A stretch of DNA of 64,000 bases from Lentzea nigeriaca (GCF_016907955.1 NZ_JAFBCX010000014.1:62001-126000); one strand, 5' to 3'; positions 56,217 through 64,000 are shown, numbered from the stretch's first letter. Made by a program: numbers and translations. The notes: generated from the letters alone by a model not told the origin.

Positions 56217-56369
56217 CGCGCGTTCCGCGTCGTCGCGTTCCCAAGGCCTCGCGGCTGTGCGGCGGCCTACTACCTGGAGGCGAACACGTTGGTACCGCTG
56301 CGATCCGTGGCCGACGGCTCGAACACGCCGGTCGAGACGGTCGTGATCAGGCCGGAGCGGCCGGCATGA
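56217..56369 (+). pseudogene. C-terminal remnant of an FdhF/YdeP-family molybdopterin oxidoreductase
   Basis: One plus-strand frame (ending at TGA 56367-56369) reads FRVVAFPRPRGCAAAYYLEA, NTLVPLRSVADGSNTPVETV and VIRPERPA. This is what I know as the extreme C-terminus of FdhF/YdeP-type formate dehydrogenase-like proteins (GCAAAYYPE.N.LVPLDSVA..SNTP.SKSV). Those proteins are more than 700 residues; only about 50 remain, and no start or upstream domain is present after the gbcA stop. Such a gene would have oxidised formate, the end product of the formaldehyde route. Confidence 0.65.
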
Positions 56370-56371
56370 GC

Positions 56372-57031
56372 TCAGATCAGGGCGCGGATGGCCCGTTCGA
56401 ACCCGATGACGTGCTGGGCCGCGAGCTCGCCGGCCTTCTTGCCGTCGGCCTCGATGATGGCGGTCAGCAGCGGAACGTGTTCGTCGACATGACCGGCCAT
56501 TCCGGACAGCCGCGGCAGGAACACGCACCAGATGCGGGTGGCCAGGTTGTCGTAGGAGACCAGGGTGTCCTCGAGGAAGGGGTTGTGCACGCACCGGTAG
56601 ATCGCGCGGTGCACACCGACGTCGACGCGCAGCAGTTCCGTGTTGTCGCCCGACGGCGTCGTCGTGTCGAGCCGGGAGCGCAGCTCGGTGAGCGAGGCGC
56701 GGTCTTCTGCTGTGGCCCGCTCGGCGGCCGCGGCGGCGGCGAGCGGCTCCAGGGTCCTGCGCACCTCGGAGATGTGCGAGAGGTCGGAGATGTTCACGTC
56801 GGTGGCGAACGTGCCGCGGCGCGGGAAGGCGACGACGAGCCGTTCCTGCTCCAGCCGTTTCAACGCCTCGCGGATGGGCGTGCGGCCGACGCCGAGCTCG
56901 GAGCGCAGGCGGTCCTCGTTGATCGGTTCGCCCGGCTTGATCTCCAGCATCACCAGGCGATCCCGCAGCATGACGTACGCCCGCTCGGTGAGTGAGGCGG
57001 CCGCGGGCTCGTCGTTGACCCGAGTGTTCAT
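56372..57031 (-). CDS. GntR/FadR-family (FCD) regulator of the betaine/sarcosine genes
   Basis: A 219-residue protein starting at ATG 57031. The winged helix is at about 13-75 (RAYVMLRDRLVMLEIKPGEP, LRSELGVGRTPIREALKRLEQE) and the C-terminal FCD domain (about 88-215) includes VDVGVHRAIYRCVHNPFLED with metal-binding Asp/His positions. Divergent from soxB, with a palindrome ACTGATATACCAGT between. It likely represses or activates soxBDAG and purU in response to an intermediate such as sarcosine or dimethylglycine. Confidence 0.9.
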   Translation of the reverse strand: MNTRVNDEPAAASLTERAYVMLRDRLVMLEIKPGEPINEDRLRSELGVGRTPIREALKRLEQERLVVAFPRRGTFATDVNISDLSHISEVRRTLEPLAAAAAAERATAEDRASLTELRSRLDTTTPSGDNTELLRVDVGVHRAIYRCVHNPFLEDTLVSYDNLATRIWCVFLPRLSGMAGHVDEHVPLLTAIIEADGKKAGELAAQHVIGFERAIRALI

Positions 57032-57052
57032 GTGACCTACTGTACAACGCAG

Positions 57053-57066
57053 ACTGATATACCAGT
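57053..57066. promoter_or_regulatory. GntR operator in the gntR/soxB gap
   Basis: ACTGATATACCAGT is a palindrome with a single mismatched pair and lies 22 bases from the gntR start and 33 bases before soxB. A half-site (TATATCAG) recurs upstream of purU. Confidence 0.6.
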
Positions 57067-57099
57067 AGTCGATCAGATGATTTCGCTGGAGGCGTCGCA

Positions 57100-58329
57100 A
57101 TGAGCAGCCCGCCCGGAGCACATCTGCCCGAGCACCCGGATTTCCTGTGGGAGAACCCGGAACCGAAGGCCTCCTACGACGTCGTGGTCGTCGGCGGTGG
57201 AGGGCACGGCCTCGCCACCGCGTACTACCTCGCCAAGGTCCACGGCATCACGAACGTCGCGGTGCTGGAGAAGGGCTGGCTGGCCGGCGGCAACATGGCC
57301 CGCAACACCACGATCATCAGGTCCAACTACCTGTGGGACGAGAGCTCCGGCATCTACGAGCACTCGTTGAAGCTCTGGGAGGGCCTGGAAGAGGATCTGG
57401 GCTACCCGATCCTGTTCGACCAGCGCGGTGTGCTGAACCTCGCGCACAGCCTGCAGGACGTCCGTGACAGCGTGCGGCGGGTCAACGCCAACCGGCTCAA
57501 CGGCATCGACGCCGAATGGGTGGATCCCGCCGGGGTCAAGGAGATCTGCCCGATCGTCAACATCTCGCAGGACGTCCGTTATCCCGTGCTGGGGGCGACG
57601 TATCAGCCGCGCGCGGGCATCGCCAAGCACGACTACGTGGCGTGGGGCTACGCGCGCGCCGCACACGCGATGGGTGTCGACCTGATCCAGAACTGCGAGG
57701 TCACCGGACTGGAGACCTCCGGCGGCCGGATCACGGCGGTCGAAACGTCACGTGGCCGCATCGCCGCGGGGAAGGTCGCGTTGTGCGCGGCCGGGCACAG
57801 CTCGGTGCTCGCGAAGATGGTCGGGCTCAGGCTGCCTTTGGCCTCGCACCCGTTGCAGGCCTTGGTCTCCGAACTGCTGGAGCCCGTGCACCCGACCGTC
57901 GTGATGTCCAACGCCGTGCACGTCTACGTCTCCCAGGCGCACAAGGGAGAACTCGTGATGGGCGCCGGGATCGACAGCTACAACGGTTACGGCCAGCGCG
58001 GTTCGTTCCACATCATCGAGCAGCAGATGTCGGCGGCGCTGGAGCTGTTCCCGATCTTCGCGCGGGCGCACCTGCTGCGGACGTGGGCGGGCATCGTGGA
58101 CGTCTCGCCGGACGCGTCGCCGATCGTCGGGCTCACCCCGGTGGGCGGGCTGTATCTCAACTGCGGCTGGGGAACCGGCGGGTTCAAGGCCACGCCCGGT
58201 GTCGGCCACTGCTTCGCGCACACCATCGCGAACGACAAGCCGCACCCGTTCAACGAGCCGTTCACCCTCGAGCGCTTCACCACCGGCGCACTCGTCGACG
58301 AGCACGGCGCCGCCGCCGTGGCCCACTAG
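57100..58329 (+). CDS. soxB: Sarcosine oxidase beta subunit
   Basis: A 409-residue FAD protein starting at ATG 57100 with GGAGG at 57088-57092. The dinucleotide motif is [18 protein letters not shown], followed by the SoxB-type [14 protein letters not shown] and the C-terminal [16 protein letters not shown]. In heterotetrameric sarcosine oxidase this subunit carries FAD and covalent FMN and oxidises sarcosine. The typical SoxB N-terminal segment ([15 protein letters not shown]) is present. The order soxB-soxD-soxA-soxG is the classical one. Confidence 0.95.
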   Translation: MSSPPGAHLPEHPDFLWENPEPKASYDVVVVGGGGHGLATAYYLAKVHGITNVAVLEKGWLAGGNMARNTTIIRSNYLWDESSGIYEHSLKLWEGLEEDLGYPILFDQRGVLNLAHSLQDVRDSVRRVNANRLNGIDAEWVDPAGVKEICPIVNISQDVRYPVLGATYQPRAGIAKHDYVAWGYARAAHAMGVDLIQNCEVTGLETSGGRITAVETSRGRIAAGKVALCAAGHSSVLAKMVGLRLPLASHPLQALVSELLEPVHPTVVMSNAVHVYVSQAHKGELVMGAGIDSYNGYGQRGSFHIIEQQMSAALELFPIFARAHLLRTWAGIVDVSPDASPIVGLTPVGGLYLNCGWGTGGFKATPGVGHCFAHTIANDKPHPFNEPFTLERFTTGALVDEHGAAAVAH

Positions 58330-58341
58330 TAGGAGCAGACG

Positions 58342-58623
58342 ATGCAACTCATCCCGTGTCCGTGGTGCGGGCCGCGCGAGGAAGCGGAGTTCCACTACGG
58401 CGGCCAGGCCCACGTCGCGTACCCCGAGGACCCGTCGGCGTTGTCGGACGAGGAATGGGCGCAGTACGTGTTCTTCCGCGAGAACCCGAGCGGTCCGTTC
58501 GCCGAGCGCTGGAGCCACAGCGCCGGGTGCAGGCGGTGGTTCAACGCCGTCCGCGACACCCGCACCCACGACCTGATCGCGGTATACCGCGCGGGTGAGC
58601 CGATGCCCGAGGTGATCTCGTGA
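58342..58623 (+). CDS. soxD: Sarcosine oxidase delta subunit
   Basis: A 93-residue subunit with the zinc site CPWCG (Cys6, Cys9), His18 and Cys63 (HSAGCRRWF). The motifs FHYGGQAH and ENPSGPFAERWSHSAGCRRW are diagnostic. It is a structural part of the heterotetramer. TAGGAG precedes the ATG; its stop overlaps the soxA GTG. Confidence 0.95.
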   Translation: MQLIPCPWCGPREEAEFHYGGQAHVAYPEDPSALSDEEWAQYVFFRENPSGPFAERWSHSAGCRRWFNAVRDTRTHDLIAVYRAGEPMPEVIS

Positions 58624-61454
58624 ACTTCCGCAAGCCCACCGGCGGCGCGATCGACCGGAACACCGTGCTGCGCTTCACCTTCAACGGCCAGTTGCTGACC
58701 GGGCACCCCGGCGACACGCTCGCGTCGGCGTTGCTCGCCAACGGCGTGCACGAGGTCGGCAGCAGCGTGAAGCTCGGGCGGCCGCGCGGCATCGTCGCGG
58801 CGGGGTCGGAGGACCCGACGTCGCTGGTGCAGATCGAGACGCCGTACTCCGAGCCCATGCTGCTCGCCACGACCGTCGAGCTGTTCGACGGTCTGGAGGC
58901 ACGTGGTCTGGCAGGTCAGGGGCGACTGTCGCCCGAGCCCGACCCGGCGCGGTACGACGCCAAGCACGAGCACTGCGACGTGCTGGTGGTCGGTGCGGGT
59001 CCGGCCGGCCTGGTGGCCGCGCTGACAGCCGCTCGCAGCGGTGCGCGGGTCGTGCTGGTGGACGAGCAGAACCAGGCCGGTGGCGCGCTGCTGGGCGTGG
59101 ACGAGTACCTCGACGACCGCCCGTCGGCGGAGTGGGTGGCCGACATCGTGGCGGAGCTCAAGACCACGCCGGGCGTGCTGGTGCTCGAGCGCACCACGGC
59201 GTTCGGCATGTACCAGGACGGGTTCGTGCTCGCGCTGCAGAAGCGCACCGACCACCTCGGGTTCGCGGCACCCGCTTCGGTTGCGCGGCAACGGGTCTGG
59301 CGGATCCGGACCAAGCAGACCGTGCTGGCCACCGGCGCCCACGAACGGCCAGTGGTGTTCGCGAACAACGACCGGCCCGGGATCATGCTGGCGTCTTCGG
59401 CTCGCACGTTCCTGCACCGCTACGGCGTGCTGCCGGGCTCGCGTGCGGTCGTGTTCACCACCAACGACAGCGCGTACTGCGCGGCGATCGACCTCGCCGA
59501 GTCCGGTGTGGACATTCCGCTGATCGTCGACGCCCGTCCCGAGGCGCCCGCGAGGCTCGCCACCGAGTGCGCGGCCCGTGGCATCGAGGTCCGCGCCGGG
59601 CACGTGGTGACCGGAACCGAGGGCTCTTCGCGCGTGACCGACGTGCACGTGGCCCCGCTCGGCGACGGGCACCCGGACACGGTCGTGTGCGACACCCTGC
59701 TGGTGTCGGGCGGCTGGAACCCCGTCGTGAGCCTGTTCAGCCAGGCACGCGGAAAGCTGCGCTACGACTCGAGTCTCGGCGCGTTCGTGCCGGGGGAGGA
59801 GCTCGCTTCGGTCCGGGTCGCCGGATCCGCCACCGGTGAGCTGGACCTGAACGCGTGTGCGCGGCAGGGCCGGGACGCCGGTGCCGCGGCTGTCGTCGCG
59901 GCAGGGTTCACGCCGGGCGGTCAGGTGCCGTTGCCCGTCTCCGACTCGCGGTGCACCCAGCGGACCGGTCTCGTGCTGTGGCGCGTTCCGGGTGATGAGG
60001 ACGCCAGTTTCGTTGACCTGCAACGGGATGCGACCGTCACCGACGTGCTGCGTGCCACGGGTGCGGGTCTGCGGTCGTTGGAGCACATCAAGCGCTACAC
60101 GACCATCGGCACCGCGCACGACCAGGGCAAGACGTCCGGCATGATCGCTGCGGGCATCGTCGCCGAGGCGCTGGGCGTCGAACTGGCGGACCAGCGGCCC
60201 ACGACGTTCCGCCCGCCGTACACCTCGGTGTCCTTCGCGGCACTGGCCGGACGGGACCGCGGCGAGCTGCACGACCCGGTGCGCGTCACGGCGATCCACC
60301 GGTGGCACGTGGCGCACGGGGCGTTGTTCGAGAACGTCGCCCAGTGGAAGCGGCCCTGGTACTACCCGCGGGACGGCGAGGACCTGCACGCGGCCGTGCT
60401 GCGGGAATGCCGTGCCACGCGCGAGAGCGTCGGCATGATGGACGGCTCGACGCTGGGCAAGATCGACGTGCAGGGCCGTGATGCCGGCAAGTTCCTGGAC
60501 ATGCTCTACACCAACATGATGAGCACGTTGAAGGTCGGCCGGATCCGGTACGGCGTCATGTGCGGCGTCGACGGCATGGTGATCGACGACGGCACGGTGA
60601 TCCGGGTCGGCGAGGAGCGGTTCCTGGTCACGACGACCACCGGCAACGCCGCCAAGATCCTCGACTGGATGGAGGAGTGGCTGCAGACGGAGTGGCCGCA
60701 CCTCGACGTGCACTGCACGTCCGTCACCGAGCACTGGGCCACGATCCCGTTGGTGGGTCCGAAGTCCCGTGACGTGCTCGCCGCGGTCGCTCCTTCGCTC
60801 GACGTCAGCAACGAGGCGTTCGAGTTCATGACGTGGCACGACACCCGGGTGGCCGGTGTGCCCGCTCGGGTGTGCCGGATCAGCTTCTCCGGTGAGCTGG
60901 CGTACGAGATCAACGTGACCGCCTGGCACGGGCTCGCCGTGTGGGAGGCGTTGATGGAGGCGGGATCACCGTACGGGATCACGCCGTACGGCACCGAGAC
61001 CATGCACGTGCTCCGCGCCGAGAAGGGCTACCCGATCATCGGGCAGGAGACCGACGCCACGGTCACGCCGCAGGACCTCGGCATGTCGTGGGCCGTGTCG
61101 AAGAAGAAGCCCGACTTCATCGGCAAGCGCTCGTTCAGCCGTGCGGAAAACCTGCGGACAGACCGCAAGCAGTTGGTGGGGCTTCTGCCGGTGGACCCGA
61201 ACGTGCTGTTGCCGGAAGGTTCGCAGATCGTCGAGACGGACCGTCTGCCGGAACCGCCTGTGCGGATGCTCGGCCACGTGACGTCCAGCTACCCCAGCGC
61301 GGCGCTGGGCCGCACGTTCGCCCTCGCCCTGGTGCGGTCGGGCCACGAACGCGTCGGCGAGACCCTCTACGTGCCGGTCGAGGACGCGCTCGTGCCGGTC
61401 ACCGTCACCGAATCCGTGCTGTACGACAAGGAAGGAGCCCGTCGTGACGGTTAG
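58620..61454 (+). CDS. soxA: Sarcosine oxidase alpha subunit
   Basis: A 944-residue subunit. It begins with a 2Fe-2S-like fold domain (FTFNGQLLTGHPGDTLASAL), then the NAD-binding oxidoreductase domain (VLVVGAGPAGLVAALTAARS; VLATGAHERPVVFANNDRPG), and a C-terminal GcvT-like THF-binding domain (about 560-944: RSFSRAENL near the end, TETMHVLRAEKGYPIIGQETD). It binds NAD and THF and passes the methyl carbon of sarcosine to THF. GTG 58620 overlaps the soxD stop as GTGA. Confidence 0.95.
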   Translation: MNFRKPTGGAIDRNTVLRFTFNGQLLTGHPGDTLASALLANGVHEVGSSVKLGRPRGIVAAGSEDPTSLVQIETPYSEPMLLATTVELFDGLEARGLAGQGRLSPEPDPARYDAKHEHCDVLVVGAGPAGLVAALTAARSGARVVLVDEQNQAGGALLGVDEYLDDRPSAEWVADIVAELKTTPGVLVLERTTAFGMYQDGFVLALQKRTDHLGFAAPASVARQRVWRIRTKQTVLATGAHERPVVFANNDRPGIMLASSARTFLHRYGVLPGSRAVVFTTNDSAYCAAIDLAESGVDIPLIVDARPEAPARLATECAARGIEVRAGHVVTGTEGSSRVTDVHVAPLGDGHPDTVVCDTLLVSGGWNPVVSLFSQARGKLRYDSSLGAFVPGEELASVRVAGSATGELDLNACARQGRDAGAAAVVAAGFTPGGQVPLPVSDSRCTQRTGLVLWRVPGDEDASFVDLQRDATVTDVLRATGAGLRSLEHIKRYTTIGTAHDQGKTSGMIAAGIVAEALGVELADQRPTTFRPPYTSVSFAALAGRDRGELHDPVRVTAIHRWHVAHGALFENVAQWKRPWYYPRDGEDLHAAVLRECRATRESVGMMDGSTLGKIDVQGRDAGKFLDMLYTNMMSTLKVGRIRYGVMCGVDGMVIDDGTVIRVGEERFLVTTTTGNAAKILDWMEEWLQTEWPHLDVHCTSVTEHWATIPLVGPKSRDVLAAVAPSLDVSNEAFEFMTWHDTRVAGVPARVCRISFSGELAYEINVTAWHGLAVWEALMEAGSPYGITPYGTETMHVLRAEKGYPIIGQETDATVTPQDLGMSWAVSKKKPDFIGKRSFSRAENLRTDRKQLVGLLPVDPNVLLPEGSQIVETDRLPEPPVRMLGHVTSSYPSAALGRTFALALVRSGHERVGETLYVPVEDALVPVTVTESVLYDKEGARRDG

Positions 61455-62010
61455 CCCCCTCTTCGCCTGGACCGACCGGCTGGCGGCGCTCCCGGTGAAC
61501 GCCTCGGAGCGGCCGTTCCTCTCGCAGCTCACCGTGCGCGCGTCGGACCCGGCGGCGATCGCGGCGATGGGTGCGGTACTCGGCGTGGGGTTCCCCGCGG
61601 TTCCGTGCACTTTCACCGCCGGCTCCGGTGAGTTCGGGGACGTCGAGGTGTTGTGGCTGGGGCCGGACGAGTTCCTCGTCGTGGCGGCTCCCGATCTGCA
61701 GATCCCGATCGAGGAGGCGTTGCGTGGCGCGCTCGGCTCTGCACGTGGGTCCGTTGTGGACACTTCGGCTCAGCGGACGACCGTGGTCCTGGAAGGGCCG
61801 CACGTCCGGGACGTTCTCGCTCACGGATGTTCCGTGGACCTGCACCCGTCTGCGGCTCCCGCCGGCACTTGCGTGCAGACGCTGCTCGCCAGGACGGGAG
61901 TCATCCTGCTGGTGACGGGAGCGGACAGCGTCACGCTGCTGGTGCGGTCGTCGGTCGCCGAGTACCTCGCGGCCTGGCTGAGCGACGCGTGCGTGGAGTA
62001 CCAGACGTGA
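61444..62010 (+). CDS. soxG: Sarcosine oxidase gamma subunit
   Basis: A 188-residue GcvT-like subunit ([20 protein letters not shown] at the start; [43 protein letters not shown]). It completes the heterotetramer. GTG 61444 overlaps the soxA end by 11 bases. Its own stop overlaps the start codon of the truncated sdaA frame. Confidence 0.93.
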   Translation: MTVSPLFAWTDRLAALPVNASERPFLSQLTVRASDPAAIAAMGAVLGVGFPAVPCTFTAGSGEFGDVEVLWLGPDEFLVVAAPDLQIPIEEALRGALGSARGSVVDTSAQRTTVVLEGPHVRDVLAHGCSVDLHPSAAPAGTCVQTLLARTGVILLVTGADSVTLLVRSSVAEYLAAWLSDACVEYQT

Positions 62011-62231
62011 GTCTCAGCGTGTTCGACCTGTTCAAGGTCGGAATCGGGCCGTCCAGCTCGCACACGGTCGGCCCGATGCGCGCGGCTTTGTCCTCTGTGG
62101 ACCAGCCGGGCTCGCGGCACCGGTCGCAGCACTGGAGCTCAACGTCGCCATCCGCACGGTCGAGGTCACAGGGAAGGCGCGGCGCTGACGGGTCTCTGCC
62201 GCGGGCCGAAGCGCCGGTTTTCGTTGGCTGA
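62007..62231 (+). pseudogene. Truncated L-serine ammonia-lyase (sdaA) remnant
   Basis: The frame from GTG 62007, overlapping the soxG stop as GTGA, starts [20 protein letters not shown] followed by GPMRAA, which is the conserved N-terminus of iron-sulfur L-serine dehydratases (about 450 residues). After about 25 codons (near 62085) it loses all likeness and runs as Arg/Ser-rich sequence to TGA 62231. No remainder of the enzyme, including its cysteine motifs, is found before purU. So this is an internal/3' deletion of a gene that would have turned the serine from glyA into pyruvate. Confidence 0.75.
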
Positions 62232-62249
62232 CAAGGACTTCAGTCCTTG
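62232..62249. terminator. Small palindrome after the sdaA remnant
   Basis: CAAGGACT-TC-AGTCCTTG is a perfect 8-bp inverted repeat with a 2-base centre. It could be a short terminator separating soxBDAG from purU or a binding site. It lies 68 bases before the purU start. Confidence 0.35.
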
Positions 62250-62283
62250 ACCCGCCGGTGGTGCACAGTTAGTGTGAGCTTAA

Positions 62284-62291
62284 TATATCAG
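62284..62291 (+). promoter_or_regulatory. GntR-like half-site at the purU promoter
   Basis: TATATCAG matches one half of the gntR/soxB palindrome (ACTGATATACCAGT read on the other strand) and overlaps TAATAT (62281-62286), a good -10 hexamer for purU. Confidence 0.35.
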
Positions 62292-62317
62292 ACGGCTACC
62301 AGGACGAGGAGACCGTC

Positions 62318-63163
62318 GTGGCGCGACACTTCACCCTGACCCTGAACTGTCCCGAGCGGACGGGCATCGTCCACGCGGTGACCTCGTTCCTGGTCGGCCA
62401 CGGCTGCGACATCGTGGAGCACCAGCAGTTCGACGACGACGTGCGCAACAGGTTGTTCCTGCGCACCGCCTTCAAGTGCGGCTCCGCCGACGTCGACGAC
62501 CTCGCCCGCGCGTTCGCCGCGGTGGCGAGCGAGTTCGAGATGGACTTCGACCTGTGGGACGAGCGCCAGCCGCGCGTGCTCGTCATGGTGTCGAAGGCCG
62601 GGCACTGCCTGAACGACCTGCTTTTCCGGTGGCGTGCCGGAAGTCTGGGCGGAGAGATCGCCGCGGTCGTGTCGAACCACGAGGACCTGCGGCCGATGGC
62701 GGAGGCGGCCGGGCTCGACTTCGTGCACGTGCCCAACACCGCGGACACCAAGCACATCGCCGAGCAGCGCCTGCTGGAGCTCGTCGAGGAGTACCAGATC
62801 GATCTGGTGGTGCTGGCGAGGTACATGCAGGTGCTGTCCAACGACCTGTGCGCCAAGCTCGCCGGCCGGGTGATCAACATCCACCACTCGTTCCTGCCGG
62901 GCTTCAAGGGCGCCAAGCCGTATCACCAGGCCTACGACCGTGGTGTGAAGTACGTGGGCGCCACGGCGCACTACGTCACGCCCGACCTCGACGAGGGGCC
63001 GATCATCGAGCAGGAGGTGCTGCGGGTCGACCACTCCTTCGACCCGCGGGCGCTCACCGCGGCCGGCCGCGACGCCGAGGCGCTCGCGCTGTCGCGTGCC
63101 GTGCGCTGGCACTGCGAGCACCGGGTGCTCCTCAACGGCAACAGCACCGTCGTCTTTCGATGA
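62318..63163 (+). CDS. purU: Formyltetrahydrofolate deformylase
   Basis: A 281-residue enzyme with an N-terminal ACT domain (FTLTLNCPERTGIVHAVTSF) and a C-terminal formyltransferase-fold domain. Catalytic residues are visible as NIHHSFLPGFKGAKPYHQA (Asn187, His189) and YVTPDLDEGPII (Asp225). It hydrolyses 10-formyl-THF to THF and formate. Here it would return THF to the demethylating enzymes and release the methyl carbon as formate. It starts at GTG 62318 with GAGGAGA upstream. Its stop overlaps the start of the fchA-folD chimera (ATGA). Confidence 0.95.
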   Translation: MARHFTLTLNCPERTGIVHAVTSFLVGHGCDIVEHQQFDDDVRNRLFLRTAFKCGSADVDDLARAFAAVASEFEMDFDLWDERQPRVLVMVSKAGHCLNDLLFRWRAGSLGGEIAAVVSNHEDLRPMAEAAGLDFVHVPNTADTKHIAEQRLLELVEEYQIDLVVLARYMQVLSNDLCAKLAGRVINIHHSFLPGFKGAKPYHQAYDRGVKYVGATAHYVTPDLDEGPIIEQEVLRVDHSFDPRALTAAGRDAEALALSRAVRWHCEHRVLLNGNSTVVFR

Positions 63164-63360
63164 CCACTCAAGGCGGAGAATCGCTGCGCGATCAGACCAT
63201 CGTGGACTTTTCCGTCGGCCTAGCCGCACGAATCCCCGCACCCGGCGTGGCGCCCGCACTGCACGCCGCTCCCGTGCCCGGCGTCGGCCCGGTCACCACG
63301 GCGCTGCTGCTCGCCCGCACGATGGAGGCGGCAGGGTCCAGCGTGCTGTGTCCACAATAG
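63160..63360 (+). pseudogene. Chimeric remnant: fchA start joined in frame to folD end
   Basis: A 66-residue frame from ATG 63160. Residues 1-37 (ESLRDQTIVDFSVGLAAR, IPAPG, ALHAA) resemble the N-terminus of cyclodeaminase/cyclohydrolase (FTCD_C/FchA) proteins, about 200 residues long. Residues 38-58 (PVPGVGPVTTALLLARTMEA) resemble the C-terminal motif PGGVGPxTxAxLLxNTxxA of FolD (methylene-THF dehydrogenase/cyclohydrolase, about 285 residues). A single deletion between two adjacent folate genes would explain this. Neither half can be active. ATGA overlap with purU shows it was part of the operon. Confidence 0.65.
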
Positions 63361-63411
63361 ACACAACAAGGGATTCTGTTGTGGCACAACGCTAATCTGC
63401 GAAAGTCGGGC

Positions 63412-63417
63412 TAGTGT
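63412..63417 (+). promoter_or_regulatory. -10 hexamer of a probable leaderless promoter (AhpD-like gene)
   Basis: TAGTGT ends 6 bases before ATG 63424. Upstream, CACAACA (63362-63368) and TGTTGTG (63377-63383) form a 7-bp inverted repeat that may be an operator. Confidence 0.4.
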
Positions 63418-63423
63418 TGAGCT

Positions 63424-63897
63424 ATGTCATCCCTCACGAGTGAGACCAGGGTGAACCTGAAGTCGGTCACCCCGGACGTGTCCGCCGCGATGCGAGCGCT
63501 GCACGTCGCCGCCGCGGACTCGGCGGCCAAGGCCGGCTTGCCCGGTTCGTTGCTGGAGTTGCTGCGCCTGCGCGTCTCGCAGATCAACGGGTGCGAGTTC
63601 TGCATCGACCTGCACGCCCGCGACGCGAGGGCCGGTGGCGAGTCGCAGCAGCGCCTCGACGCGCTGGGCGCCTGGCAGGACTCCAGCCTCTTCGACGCGC
63701 GGGAGAAGGCCGCCTTCGCGCTGGCGGAGACGATCACCCTCGTGCACGACGACCGGGTGCCGGACGAGGTGTACCGGGCGGCCGCCGCGGAGTTCGGCGA
63801 GGCGGCGACGGCCGCGCTCATCTGGGTCTGCACGGTCATCAACGCCTACAACCGCATCGCGATCAGCACCCGCATGGTTCCTCAGCCTGCCCGCTGA
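63424..63897 (+). CDS. AhpD-like carboxymuconolactone decarboxylase-family protein
   Basis: A 157-residue protein with the AhpD redox motif NGCEFCIDLHARDAR (Cys57, Cys60, His64) and the upstream LLELLRLRVSQI helix. Members of this family are alkylhydroperoxidase-like helical trimers; the CxxC/H site suggests peroxidase or disulfide-relay activity. It is preceded by its own presumed leaderless promoter, so it is probably independent of the betaine genes. Confidence 0.88.
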   Translation: MSSLTSETRVNLKSVTPDVSAAMRALHVAAADSAAKAGLPGSLLELLRLRVSQINGCEFCIDLHARDARAGGESQQRLDALGAWQDSSLFDAREKAAFALAETITLVHDDRVPDEVYRAAAAEFGEAATAALIWVCTVINAYNRIAISTRMVPQPAR

Positions 63898-64000
63898 GCC
63901 GGCGGGTCGAGCGGCGTGCGCAGCCGCTCGACCCGCTCCCGCCACGACGTGAAGTGCCTGCCGCTGCCGGGAGTGGTGCCGCAACCGATGAACGCGGTCA
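63882..64000 (-). CDS. Possible C-terminal end of a minus-strand gene running off the window
   Basis: A minus-strand frame enters from the right edge and stops at 63882, reading TAFIGCGTTPGSGRHF and TSWRERVERLRTPLDPPAQ. It has good third-position GC and overlaps the AhpD gene end by 16 bases. Too short to assign. Confidence 0.35.
   Translation of the reverse strand, partial: TAFIGCGTTPGSGRHFTSWRERVERLRTPLDPPAQRAG

Noticed and set aside
58395-60929. 844-codon minus-strand frame opposite soxD/soxA
   Set aside because: Antisense to diagnostic sarcosine oxidase motifs; His/Arg/Val-rich shadow.
62232-62249. CAAGGACTTCAGTCCTTG as a KstR2 operator
   Set aside because: The spacing between CAAG and CTTG halves does not fit the KstR2 consensus as I know it, and no sterol-ring genes are nearby.

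Overview
The window is high-GC actinobacterial DNA with a strong G/C preference at third codon positions. An S-(hydroxymethyl)mycothiol dehydrogenase shows a mycothiol user. The overall gene set (SpoIIE/STAS/HATPase partner-switching proteins, DasR-, CelR- and KstR-like operators, many secreted hydrolases, leaderless promoters) suggests a filamentous soil actinomycete, probably Pseudonocardiales (Lentzea/Saccharothrix/Amycolatopsis type). That placement is an inference. I saw no rRNA, tRNA, CRISPR array, phage or complete insertion sequence.

Region by region. 0-7.1 kb: sensory block with an anti-sigma-type HATPase, a STAS antagonist, a soluble hybrid histidine kinase built on seven near-identical 92-residue HAMP repeats, and a GAF-SpoIIE phosphatase behind a short leader ORF. 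7.1-17.7 kb: ricin-type lectin, alkB behind an SOS box, a TetR/fadD pair around a perfect operator, ilvD, a secreted alginate-lyase-like protein with a DasR-like box, a DUF1996/DUF4142 pair and an SGNH hydrolase. 17.7-24.0 kb: a six-gene Liv-type ABC transporter operon with a fused permease and two accessory membrane/secreted proteins, preceded by two KstR-like boxes. 24.0-25.5 kb: CBM2-GH18 chitinase with both a CelR/CebR-like and a DasR-like box. 25.5-35.9 kb: two MFS carriers, NmrA-like protein, carboxylesterase, M28 peptidase, small kinase, DrrAB-type exporter with TetR, and an orphan zinc anti-sigma factor. 36-41.5 kb: DUF4331-TPR-NicO operon (the NicO protein has a 17-fold His-Gly tract) and an aminotransferase. 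41.9-46.4 kb: a parE/parC-type topoisomerase pair, followed by a 99-bp element with perfect 21-bp inverted ends. 46.6-47.4 kb: MHYT sensor.

47.6-63.4 kb is a glycine betaine catabolic island. A Rieske monooxygenase (with Rieske ferredoxin and reductase) would give dimethylglycine and formaldehyde. A DMGDH-like FAD/GcvT protein gives sarcosine, heterotetrameric sarcosine oxidase (soxBDAG) gives glycine, and glyA gives serine. Formaldehyde is handled by the mycothiol route (mscR plus an MBL-fold hydrolase) and the folate C1 pool by purU. A GntR regulator lies inside. A 17-bp near-palindrome occurs once at each end of the control region between glyA and the ferredoxin genes.

The most unusual observation is that this island carries three deletion remnants: the C-terminal tail of an FdhF/YdeP-type formate dehydrogenase-like protein, the first ~25 codons of an L-serine ammonia-lyase (sdaA), and a chimera that reads like the start of a cyclodeaminase/cyclohydrolase (fchA) joined in frame to the end of folD. 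The upper pathway is intact while the serine, formate and folate C1 outlets have been lost.
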